Assembly (NCBI RefSeq): GCF_001953985.1
Contig: NZ_MBEI01000083.1
Span: 29,826-93,825, forward strand
Source: Mycobacterium colombiense
Lineage (GTDB): Bacteria > Actinomycetota > Actinomycetes > Mycobacteriales > Mycobacteriaceae
Reading direction: 5' to 3'
Length of the DNA: 64,000 bases
Part shown: piece after piece, positions 49,671 through 57,117 of the stretch
Position numbering within the stretch: position 1 is the first letter of the stretch
Layout of the letters: every line of letters begins with the position of its first letter
Position numbers and translations under genes: made by a program
The notes under the pieces: model-generated
The model's input: only the letters and a program-made list of their open reading frames with translations
The model's database searches: none
What the model was told of the DNA's origin: nothing

Positions 49671-50417
49671 GTCCAGCTCCCACACCGCGGTCACCGAGAA
49701 GTTCACGGTCTGCTGGCCGGGCTCCATCGGAACCATCGACGGCATGGCCCGCGGCGCCCCGACGGGCGGCGGGGTATTGCCGGTGGCTTCCGAGATGGAC
49801 AGCACCCGGCCCAGGCGCAGCCCGGACAGCTGGGCGTACTGATCGGCCCGGTTCTTGGCGTCGTTGAAGGCCCGCGACCGGGCGTCCTTCACCAGCTGGG
49901 AATCGTCGGCGATGGAATAGCGGACGGACTTGATCCGGGTGGCGTCACCGCCCGTGCCGACGATGAGGGCCAGCAACTTCGACGCGGCATCCGTCGGGCG
50001 AATCTTGACCGCGACGGCGTTGGTGGCGCGGTACGCCGTGATGGCGGCGGTACCGCTGGGCTCGGGGTTGTTGTATTCCGGCGACAGGGTGACCTCGGTG
50101 GTGCTGATGTCCTTGCGGTCGATGCCGGCGCCGGTCAGTGCGTTGATGACCGCCTGTTGACGGTCGTTGGTCTGGTTCATCGCCGTGGTGACGTCGGACG
50201 CGGTGAATTCGATGCCGACGTCGGCGGTCAGGGTGTCCGGAACGCCCTGCACCTGACCGGTGCCCACGACCGTGACCTGACGGGGGTTGGCCCCGGGCAG
50301 CGGCGGGTTGTGTTTGTCGCAGGCCGAGACCGCTGCAATCGTCAGGCCGGCCGCGGCCACGGTGATCGATCGGTGGATGAACTTCCAGGCGTTCGTTGCG
50401 ACCGGCATGCCTGGCAC
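49668..50417 (-). CDS. lpqG: Lipoprotein LpqG, SIMPL domain
   Basis: A 249-residue exported protein. The signal peptide (SITVAAAGLTIAAVSAC) ends in a lipobox with Cys33 as the acylated residue. The body is a SIMPL (DUF541) domain: QVTVVGTGQVQGVPDTLTAD at its start and AKNRADQYAQLSGLRLGRVL near its end are hallmark stretches. Such proteins are envelope-facing with unclear function. The ATG at 50417 gives MPGMPVATNAW; the second ATG nine bases on is also plausible. The stop lies within dispersed element B. Confidence 0.9.
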   Translation of the reverse strand: MPGMPVATNAWKFIHRSITVAAAGLTIAAVSACDKHNPPLPGANPRQVTVVGTGQVQGVPDTLTADVGIEFTASDVTTAMNQTNDRQQAVINALTGAGIDRKDISTTEVTLSPEYNNPEPSGTAAITAYRATNAVAVKIRPTDAASKLLALIVGTGGDATRIKSVRYSIADDSQLVKDARSRAFNDAKNRADQYAQLSGLRLGRVLSISEATGNTPPPVGAPRAMPSMVPMEPGQQTVNFSVTAVWELD

Positions 50418-50824
50418 CCTAGCCGCTGGGCCGCCGTCTATGGGAGCGATCTTCGCTTCGGTGTGCGGCGGCGTTGTCGTTGGCGCGGCCAGGGCGGCTG
50501 CCCGGGCCAGCTATTGCCCCGAATAATTATGTGCGACAGCAGGATTGAGATCGCGGCCGCAGCTGGCAAAGCCGAATGACCAGCCCCGGCAGCTCATATA
50601 AGCTCATATATGACTCCAATCATATTGGTTTGTAATACTTTTCATGCGATATCCAAATGTCGCAGCATTTCGGATCAGCTAAGTGAACAGTTCCCGTCCC
50701 GGTCATGAATTAGCGACTCGCGGGCTGTCATCTCTGGACGTGCCTGGCCTAACGTGTCCAGGCGTCCGACTCGGTGCGACCGTCAGTGCCGAGAGCTATT
50801 GATTTGAAAGGGTTTTGAGAAGAA
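50418..50824. promoter_or_regulatory. AT-richer control region upstream of the PE/PPE pair
   Basis: This 407-base gap is markedly lower in GC than its surroundings between about 50580 and 50720. It contains the direct repeat AGCTCATATA (50593-50602 and again 11 bases on), then ATGACTCCAATCATATTGGT and TTGTAATACTTTTCATGC. It most likely holds the promoter and operator sequences of the PE/PPE operon and the divergent lpqG promoter. No specific regulator site is recognised. Confidence 0.5.
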
Positions 50825-51124
50825 ATGTCTTTCTTGATGGCGCAGCCGGAAATATTGGCCGCTGCTGCCCGCGAGCTGCATAGAATCAGTGCGTCCGTGC
50901 GCGAAGGAAGCTCGGCGGTGGCAGCCACCACGACCGGGGTGGTGCCCGCCGCAGCCGACGCTGTCTCGATATTGACCGCGCAACGGTTCTCCCGGCATGG
51001 CCAGCTCTTCCAGGAGATCAGTGCGCAGGCTGCGGTGGTTCGTGAGCAGTTGGCGACAATGCTTGGCATCAGTGCTGGTTCGTACGCCGCCACGGAGATC
51101 GCCAACACCGCCGCGGTCGGTTAG
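50825..51124 (+). CDS. PE family protein, Rv3622c (PE32) type
   Basis: A 99-residue PE protein consisting only of the PE domain. Pro8-Glu9 in MSFLMAQPEILAAAARELHR marks the family. It ends with GSYAATEIANTAAVG, in which Y87-AAT-E91 fits the YxxxD/E type VII secretion signal. It pairs with the PPE protein 13 bases downstream and would be exported as a heterodimer, typically by ESX-5. The partner's subgroup supports that route, but no esx genes are adjacent. Confidence 0.93.
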   Translation: MSFLMAQPEILAAAARELHRISASVREGSSAVAATTTGVVPAAADAVSILTAQRFSRHGQLFQEISAQAAVVREQLATMLGISAGSYAATEIANTAAVG

Positions 51125-51137
51125 GCAAGGGCGCACC

Positions 51138-52373
51138 ATGCTGGACTTCGCGCAGTTGCCGCCGGAGATCAACTCCGCGCTGATGTATTCGGGACCCGGT
51201 TCGGCGCCCCTGCTGGCTGCCGCGGCCGCTTGGGACGGTTTGGCCACCGAATTGGATTCGGCGGCATCCGCCTATGGGTCGGTGATCGCGGGCCTCACCG
51301 ACGGACCATGGCAGGGGCCGGCCTCGTCCGCGATGGTGACCGCGGCGGTTCCGCAAGTGGCGTGGTTACGCGGCACGGGCGGACAGCTGGAACAGGCCGC
51401 CCTGCAAGCGCTGGCGGCCGCGAGTGCCTACGAGTTGGCGTTCGCCGAAACGGTGCCGCCGCCGGTGATAGCGGCGAACCGGGCGTTGCTGATGGAGTTG
51501 CTGGCAACGAACTTCCTTGGTCAGAACACCCCGGCTATTGCCATTGCCGAGGCGCAATACGGCGAGATGTGGGCCCAAGACGCTGCCGCGATGTACGGAT
51601 ATGCCGGTACGGCGGCCGCGGCGTCGACACTGCCGCCGTTCGAGCCGGCCGAATCCGTTACCGATCCGGCGGGCGCCGCCCGTCAGGCTGCTGCGGTCGC
51701 CCAAGCAGCAGGCACCAGCGGAAGCGAGAGAGCGCTAGACGCGGCGCCCCAAACGCTATCGGCGCTGGCCGGGTCGACGAACAATCCCGCGTCGTCTGCC
51801 AATCCCATGCTTTCCCTGGGAGGAATCAGCCTGAACCCCGAAGGCGATGGCATCGTGGTCGGCGGCCCACTGGGTGATCTCCTGGAGGGCCTGACCGGAT
51901 CGCAAACATTGGATGCCAGCACACCTTTCGACGCCTTCATCCGATTGATTTCTCCAACGCGGCTGTTCACCACCTCGTTCAAAGACATCCAGAGCCTTGC
52001 GCAGGGCTTCATGCCCGCCGCGAAGTCCGCGGCCGAGGGCGTCGCCAAAGCCGCAGAATCTGTTGCCCCCGCGGCTATTTCGGGCGCGGGCCTGGGCTCG
52101 ATCGGCGCGATTGGCGGAGCCGTCGGCAAGGCGGCGTCGGTCGGTGGGCTATCTGTACCGGCGGCCTGGGCGAGCGCGGCCCCCACGCCGCCCTCGGTCG
52201 CCGTGGCACTCAACGCCGCCACCGGTGCGGGTGCGGTTGAACGTGCCACCAATGCGGTGGGCGGGGTACCGATGCTGCCCACCGGGACGGCTGGACGCAC
52301 CGGCGCCCAGTTAGTCACTCCCCGATACGGTTTCAAGCCCACCGTAATCGCGCAACCCCCGGCGGGAGGTTGA
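51138..52373 (+). CDS. PPE family protein, SVP subgroup, Rv3621c (PPE65) type
   Basis: A 411-residue PPE protein. The N-terminal helical domain starts MLDFAQLPPEINSALMYSGP, with the PPE motif at residues 8-10. The WxG turn is in DGPWQGPAS. The C-terminal half carries the subgroup motif GGLSVPAAW, defining PPE-SVP, followed by Ala/Pro-rich sequence. Gly-rich runs without PGRS or MPTR repeats keep it moderate in length, the same as H37Rv PPE65. It is coupled to the upstream PE gene. Confidence 0.93.
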   Translation: MLDFAQLPPEINSALMYSGPGSAPLLAAAAAWDGLATELDSAASAYGSVIAGLTDGPWQGPASSAMVTAAVPQVAWLRGTGGQLEQAALQALAAASAYELAFAETVPPPVIAANRALLMELLATNFLGQNTPAIAIAEAQYGEMWAQDAAAMYGYAGTAAAASTLPPFEPAESVTDPAGAARQAAAVAQAAGTSGSERALDAAPQTLSALAGSTNNPASSANPMLSLGGISLNPEGDGIVVGGPLGDLLEGLTGSQTLDASTPFDAFIRLISPTRLFTTSFKDIQSLAQGFMPAAKSAAEGVAKAAESVAPAAISGAGLGSIGAIGGAVGKAASVGGLSVPAAWASAAPTPPSVAVALNAATGAGAVERATNAVGGVPMLPTGTAGRTGAQLVTPRYGFKPTVIAQPPAGG

Positions 52374-52724
52374 TGCGAACACCGTATGGCGAAACCAGCT
52401 GCACGCCAACTTGCGTTGGCGCCGGAACGTCGATGCGCCCGCGACCGGCCCGCACTACAGAAACGGCCAGGATTTGCCCCCACCTTTTTGCCTCGACCGT
52501 TTCGCCATGCCTCGGCCAGGTCGGATAACGCTTCCCTTAGCGTTGAGACATACTTCGTCTGATTCCGGTAGCTGGGGCAAGAAGTCCAACGGCGTGCAGC
52601 TATTCGCGTTTGATTCGTGCGCCAGCCCAGAACGTCGTCAGCCGATGATGGGTGCGAAAACGCAAAGGACCTTTTAGCAGTCCTGCGGCGGGCTTCCTGG
52701 TTGCGCCAACAGAAGCGGTCTTGC
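52374..52724. other. Intergenic sequence after the PPE gene
   Basis: In M. tuberculosis esxW and esxV follow PPE65, but here no WxG-containing reading frame of about 95 codons exists on either strand. I see no hairpin with a T tract and no RNA gene. Codon use in the few open stretches is unlike the neighbouring genes. Confidence 0.5.
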
Positions 52725-53126
52725 CTAAGCGCCTTTTGTCCAAGTCCACGCTGACAAGCGCCAGTCGGTGTCGACCTTGCGAAGCGCCACGGTGAAGAGT
52801 GACCCGGACTGAGCGACTTGCCTGCCGTCTAGGACGAACGTCATGGTGGCGGGAACGACGACATAGGCGCAGTCGCCTGTCACATCGACATGTCGTGGCT
52901 CGCCCATATTGATGTGGTAGCCGGAAGCCCCTAAGTGCTCTCCCTCGGCGAGCACGTCACTCCACCAGTCCTCGCAAGCTGTCGGTCCCTGCCACACATG
53001 GGGTGACATCCCGTCAAGAATCTGCATCGGGTCAGCGCATGCTGTCGCCATCGCCTTCACATCGCCGTCGTTGAAGGCATCTACATACGCCCGTACCGCC
53101 ACCATTGGGTCGTTGGAGTTGGTCAC
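52725..53126 (-). CDS. NTF2/SnoaL-like protein
   Basis: A 133-residue cone-shaped NTF2-fold candidate: VAVRAYVDAFNDGDVKAMAT at the N-terminus, WQGPTACEDWWSDVLAEGEH in the middle and LFTVALRKVDTDWRLSAWTW at the end, the usual SnoaL_3/DUF4440-like order. Members bind small hydrophobic ligands or act as isomerases or hydrolases. No catalytic residues can be assigned. It stands alone, with gaps of over 170 bases on its right and 350 on its left. The GTG start lacks a clear ribosome-binding site; the ATG at residue 8 is an alternative. Confidence 0.72.
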   Translation of the reverse strand: MTNSNDPMVAVRAYVDAFNDGDVKAMATACADPMQILDGMSPHVWQGPTACEDWWSDVLAEGEHLGASGYHINMGEPRHVDVTGDCAYVVVPATMTFVLDGRQVAQSGSLFTVALRKVDTDWRLSAWTWTKGA

Positions 53127-53302
53127 GAATCATGACAATAGTTGCGCACCAAGAGTTGCTGTAGCGGTTGAGCCGCCTATGTTGACGGCAAAGGCATTTA
53201 AGGGTCTCCGCCGTGGTCGATCCACCTGCCGCTGGGTAGGGAGGCGGGATCGTCCCGTAGTTCGAACATAGGCTCGATTACAGGCAGGCCGACCGGCAAC
53301 CT

Positions 53303-54316
53303 TCAGGGCGTGACGACGATCTTGCAGTGCCGCTCGGGGTCGGCGAGGTCGTCGAACGCCGTGCCGACCCCATCGAGGCCGACCTCGCCGGTGATCAGCG
53401 GGCTGGCGTCGATGTCGCCCTCGGCCAGGGCGCGTAGCGAATCGCCGAACTCCTCCGGCGTGTAGGCGAGGACGAATTGCACGTTGATCTCCTTGGCGAT
53501 CGCGAAGAACGGGTGCACGGTGTCGGGTTGCATGCACACGCCGGCGACCACCAGGCGGGTGCCGGGCCGCGCACGAAGGAGCACGTCGTCGATGATGCCG
53601 GGCACGCCGACCGCCTCGAACACCACCGCGGGCTTGATTGCATCGAAGGGCGAACCCTGCGCCGGATCCAGCGTCTGGTGGGCCCCCATCGCGGTGGCCA
53701 GCTCACGGCGCTTGGGCGAAAAGTCAGCCGCCACAACGGGTTCCACGCCCTTCGCCTGCAGGGCGGCGATGATCGCGATCCCGATCGGGCCGCAGCCGAG
53801 CACGAGGGCCGTCTCGCCGGGCGCGATATTCGACTTGTTGACCGCGTGCAGGCCCACCGCCATCGGCTCGGTGAGGGAGGCGTGTTTGAAGTCCAGCCCG
53901 TTGGGGACGGGTAGCAGCAGCGGCGCCGACAGCAGCATGCGTTCGGCGTAGCCGCCGATCGTGCTGTTGCTGTAGACGATCGGCTCGACGCCCTTGGCGG
54001 ACAACAGCACCGGCAACGAGGTGACCAGGGTGCCAGGCGGATGGGTATCGGTGTCGGGGCCGGCTTCGAGTATCTCGGCGCTGAACTCGTGACCCATGAA
54101 GATGTCGTGGTCCAGGTCGACGTGCATGGCGCCCGACCCGCCGGCCACCCGATCGCTCATCTCCAGCACCTGCGCGCCGTGGGCGGCGAAATGCAGGTCG
54201 GAGCCGCAGATTCCGCACGCACGCACGCCCACCAGCACCTGGCCGGTTTCGGGTATCGGGTCGGGCACGTCGTCCCGATAGACCATGCGGCCGTCCCGCA
54301 GCACCGCCGCGCGCAT
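53303..54316 (-). CDS. Zinc-type alcohol dehydrogenase
   Basis: A 337-residue medium-chain dehydrogenase. The catalytic zinc ligands are Cys in CGICGSDLHF and His-Glu in FMGHEFSAEI. The nucleotide-binding motif is VLGCGPIGIAIIAALQAKG. The four-cysteine structural zinc loop is absent, being replaced by MEMSD-type sequence around residues 85-110. It resembles threonine/sorbitol-dehydrogenase-like ADHs rather than classical ethanol enzymes. Its ATG overlaps the TGA of the LLM monooxygenase (TGATG read on the minus strand), making it the third gene of a coupled unit after ephA. I do not recall it at this place in M. tuberculosis. Confidence 0.85.
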   Translation of the reverse strand: MRAAVLRDGRMVYRDDVPDPIPETGQVLVGVRACGICGSDLHFAAHGAQVLEMSDRVAGGSGAMHVDLDHDIFMGHEFSAEILEAGPDTDTHPPGTLVTSLPVLLSAKGVEPIVYSNSTIGGYAERMLLSAPLLLPVPNGLDFKHASLTEPMAVGLHAVNKSNIAPGETALVLGCGPIGIAIIAALQAKGVEPVVAADFSPKRRELATAMGAHQTLDPAQGSPFDAIKPAVVFEAVGVPGIIDDVLLRARPGTRLVVAGVCMQPDTVHPFFAIAKEINVQFVLAYTPEEFGDSLRALAEGDIDASPLITGEVGLDGVGTAFDDLADPERHCKIVVTP

Positions 54317-55503
54317 CAGTGCACCACGTCTTTCTGCTCGTCGACGTGCTCGGTGATGGCCTTGACGACAGCCTCGCCGGCCCGGCCGATCAGCTGGTCG
54401 CGCTTGCCCTTGGCCCAGTCGTGCGACGAGCGGGACGCTTCGAGCTGCCGTTTGAAGTGGGGAATCACCTTGCGCGCCATCAGGTCATAGCTGTGGTAGG
54501 TCGCCTGCGGCGAGGCCCAGTCGTGGCCGAGCATCAGCAGGGTGCCGAAGCCGCCGGAGCGGTCGAGCAGGTCCTCGATGTGGGCGATGGCGTCCTCGGG
54601 CGTGCCGATGCAGCAATTTCCTTTGGCCGCATAGTCGGCGACGAACTCGTGCGGTGTCTGCGTGTCTTCCACGCTGTTGGCCAGCGGCACAAATCCGGCG
54701 GCGCCAAAGTAATTCGCGAAATCCTGCAGCCCGTAGGTGCAGTCGTCGATGGCCTGCTCGCGGCTGTCCGCGATATGCATGATGCTCAACACGCGCCAGT
54801 CGCCCCGGTCCGGCTCGTCCCGCCCCGCCTTCGCGGCCTGTTCACGGACCACGTCCCAGGTGGTTTCCAGTGCCGCGTAGCCGCCGGGCACCGACATCGA
54901 CAACGACAGCAGCGAGGTGCCGAGCGCGCCGGCCAGCCGTGGCCCCGACGGCGAAATCATTGCCGCCGTGGATATTTCGGGGTAAGGCCAGGTGTAGGGC
55001 CGGATGTGCAACTGGGCGTCACGCAGGGTGAACCAGTCGGAGTGCCGGTCGATGCGCTCGGTGGGTGCGGCGCGGAACAGCGCCAGGATCGCCTCGAGGG
55101 ATTCCTGCATCATCCGGCGCTGCTCGATGGGGTCGATGCCCATCATGTAGGCGTCCGACGGCAGCGCGCCGGGCCCGGTACCGAACATCACCCGGCCGCG
55201 GGTCAGGTGATCGAGCAGCACCCACCGGTCGGCCACCATGAGCGGATGGTGGTAGGGCAGCGATACCACGCCGGTGCCCAGCCGGATGTGCTTGGTCCGC
55301 TCCGCCGCCGCCGCGATGAAGACTTCCGGGCAGGCGATCAGTTCGTAGCCGCCGGAGTGGTGTTCGCCGAACCACGCCTCGTCGAATCCGAGCCGATCCA
55401 GGGCGACGACCCGCTCCATGTCGTATTCCAGTGCCACCGTTGGGGATTGGCCGGTGGGATGAAACGGGGTGATAAAGACACCGAAACGCAGGGGTGCGCT
55501 CAT
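54316..55503 (-). CDS. Luciferase-like (LLM) flavin monooxygenase, Rv3618 type
   Basis: A 395-residue LLM-class flavin-dependent monooxygenase. FGVFITPFHPTGQSPTVALE is at the N-terminus, EAWFGEHHSGGYELIACPEV is the typical flavin-site strand-helix, and RVMFGTGPGALPSDAYMMG follows. It uses FMNH2 or F420H2; the cofactor cannot be decided. The ATG at 55501-55503 overlaps the ephA stop by four bases and gives the remembered H37Rv length. It lies between ephA and an alcohol dehydrogenase, suggesting stepwise oxidation of a lipid or terpenoid-like substrate. Confidence 0.87.
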   Translation of the reverse strand: MSAPLRFGVFITPFHPTGQSPTVALEYDMERVVALDRLGFDEAWFGEHHSGGYELIACPEVFIAAAAERTKHIRLGTGVVSLPYHHPLMVADRWVLLDHLTRGRVMFGTGPGALPSDAYMMGIDPIEQRRMMQESLEAILALFRAAPTERIDRHSDWFTLRDAQLHIRPYTWPYPEISTAAMISPSGPRLAGALGTSLLSLSMSVPGGYAALETTWDVVREQAAKAGRDEPDRGDWRVLSIMHIADSREQAIDDCTYGLQDFANYFGAAGFVPLANSVEDTQTPHEFVADYAAKGNCCIGTPEDAIAHIEDLLDRSGGFGTLLMLGHDWASPQATYHSYDLMARKVIPHFKRQLEASRSSHDWAKGKRDQLIGRAGEAVVKAITEHVDEQKDVVH

Positions 55504-56459
55504 TGCAGCTCCAATCCGTTGAGGAATTCCAGTAAGGCCGCGTTCACCTCGTCGGGGCGCTCCTGCTGCAGCCAATGCCCGGCGCCGTCGATCATCACCT
55601 GTCGGTAAGGCCCGGAGATCGCGTCGGCGGCGCGGTCGGTGCGGGTGAAGGACAGGACGGGATCAGCCGTGCCGCCGATGAACAAACACGGGACCGAGAT
55701 CTTCACGCCGTCGAGCTCGGGAGTGGTCTCCCAGTTGCGGTCGAAATTGCGATACCAGTTCAGGCCGCCGGTGAAGCCGGTGCGGGTGAACTCGGCGATG
55801 TAATGGTCGAGCTCGTCCTGGCTTATCCAGTCCGGCAGCCCGTCGGGTTCGGGTAGCCGCTCGATGAAGCCTTCCGGACCGGGGGTGGCCATCCGCACCA
55901 GCGCATCCTTGCCGTCGGCTCGCAGGCTGCCCATCATGCGTCGCATCACCCGGGCGGGATCGGCGTTCAATTCGGCGTCGGCGACGCCGGGCTCCTGAAA
56001 GTACAGGATGTAGAAGAAGTTCTCGCCGAACATCTTGCGCCAGGCCTTCGTCGGCGCCACGTGCGGCCGCGGCGTCACCGGCACGCTCAGCGCCGCGACG
56101 GCCGCGACCCGGTCCGGGTGCAGCAGCGGGGCGTTCCACACCACGGCGGCGCCCCAGTCGTGCCCCACCCACACGGCGCGCTGCGCGCCGACGTCGTCGA
56201 GCAGCCCGACCAGGTCTGCGGTCAGCTGATGGATGTCGTAGGCGTCGACGGCGTCCGGACGATCCGAACCGCCGTAGCCGCGCTGATCGGGCGCCAGCAC
56301 GTGGTACCCGGCGTCGGCGAGGACAGGTATCTGGTGACGCCAGGAGTAGGCGAGTTCGGGAAAGCCGTGCGCCAGGAGCACCACCGGTGCGTCGCGGTCG
56401 CCCGCCTCGATCACCCGTAGCCGCGCACCATTGGTCTCTACTAACCGTTCGGTTGGCAC
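55500..56459 (-). CDS. ephA: Epoxide hydrolase EphA type
   Basis: A 319-residue alpha/beta-hydrolase of the epoxide hydrolase branch. The oxyanion motif is LLAHGFPELAYSWRHQIP (HGxP), the nucleophile Asp is in VGHDWGAAVVWNAP and the catalytic His is in DGAGHWLQQERP. Lid tyrosines are in FFYILYFQEPG. The GTG at 56457-56459 gives MPTERLVETNGARLRV, aligned with the H37Rv start. The open frame to 56537 is discounted. It is the first gene of the ephA-LLM-ADH unit. Confidence 0.9.
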   Translation of the reverse strand: MPTERLVETNGARLRVIEAGDRDAPVVLLAHGFPELAYSWRHQIPVLADAGYHVLAPDQRGYGGSDRPDAVDAYDIHQLTADLVGLLDDVGAQRAVWVGHDWGAAVVWNAPLLHPDRVAAVAALSVPVTPRPHVAPTKAWRKMFGENFFYILYFQEPGVADAELNADPARVMRRMMGSLRADGKDALVRMATPGPEGFIERLPEPDGLPDWISQDELDHYIAEFTRTGFTGGLNWYRNFDRNWETTPELDGVKISVPCLFIGGTADPVLSFTRTDRAADAISGPYRQVMIDGAGHWLQQERPDEVNAALLEFLNGLELQ

Positions 56460-56566
56460 CGTCTCACCAAAGCACAACGGTTGCTGGCTGAGAAGGCCCG
56501 AATACGTCTCACTCGCCCGCGCCGGGTTGGCGATCAAAAAGGCGCACGGCGGGAATACTCGATTCG

Positions 56567-56980
56567 ATGCGCTTGGACCATGTGGTGCTCTGGACGAGAA
56601 ACCCGCGGGCGTCGATGGACTTCTACACCCGCGTCGTCGGGCTGGAACCGGTCCGCTTCGCCGAATTCGAAGCCGGGGACGCGCCGTTTCCTAGCGTGCG
56701 GATTTGCGGGGACTCCATCATCGACCTGATGCCCACCGAAGGCATTTCGTCGACCGAGACTTTGACGCGCATCGAGGGCAGCGCCGGCCATCCGGTGAAT
56801 CACGTCTGCCTGGCGCTGTCGAAGGCCGAATATGACGCGTTGGACCGACGGCTGCAGGCCGAAGGCGTGGATACCGGCGCGCGGCTGAACCGGAGCTTCG
56901 GCGCGCGCGGGTGGGCGCCGCAGGGGTACTACTTCTCCGATCCGGACGGAAACGTGGTCGAGGCCCGCTATTACGACTAG
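56567..56980 (+). CDS. VOC/glyoxalase-fold protein
   Basis: A 137-residue two-module vicinal-oxygen-chelate protein. MRLDHVVLWTRNPRASMDFY begins module one, with His5 as a possible metal ligand. HPVNHVCLALSKAEYDALDR begins module two, and FSDPDGNVVEARYYD ends it with the usual DPDGNxxE ligand motif. It may be a glyoxalase, dioxygenase or resistance-type binding protein; the substrate is not predictable. It is divergent from ephA and occupies the place where espACD lies between ephA and ftsH in M. tuberculosis. Confidence 0.85.
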   Translation: MRLDHVVLWTRNPRASMDFYTRVVGLEPVRFAEFEAGDAPFPSVRICGDSIIDLMPTEGISSTETLTRIEGSAGHPVNHVCLALSKAEYDALDRRLQAEGVDTGARLNRSFGARGWAPQGYYFSDPDGNVVEARYYD

Positions 56981-57009
56981 CCGGGAACTCCCGGTCGTTA
57001 TCCGAAGAG

Positions 57010-57050
57010 ACGGTGGCGACCGCTCTGCCGGAGCTGGCGATCGCCGCTAG
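57010..57050. repeat. Dispersed GCGATCGCCGCT element, copy C
   Basis: ACGGTGGCGACCGCTCTGCC then GGAGCTGGCGATCGCCGCTAG lies 30 bases after the VOC gene and upstream of the ftsH leader. It shares GGTGGCGACC and GCGATCGCCGCTAG with copies A and B but is more diverged. Confidence 0.5.
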
Positions 57051-57117
57051 CGGTAGCCTGGACTTTTTCAGCTGCGTGTATATCGGGGAAGGACCTGGCC
57101 GCTAAGGCCGATGATTG

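Noticed and set aside
50583..50640. A prophage or plasmid attachment site in the AT-rich stretch
   Set aside because: The repeated AGCTCATATA is only ten bases long, the copies are adjacent, and no integrase or tRNA lies nearby.
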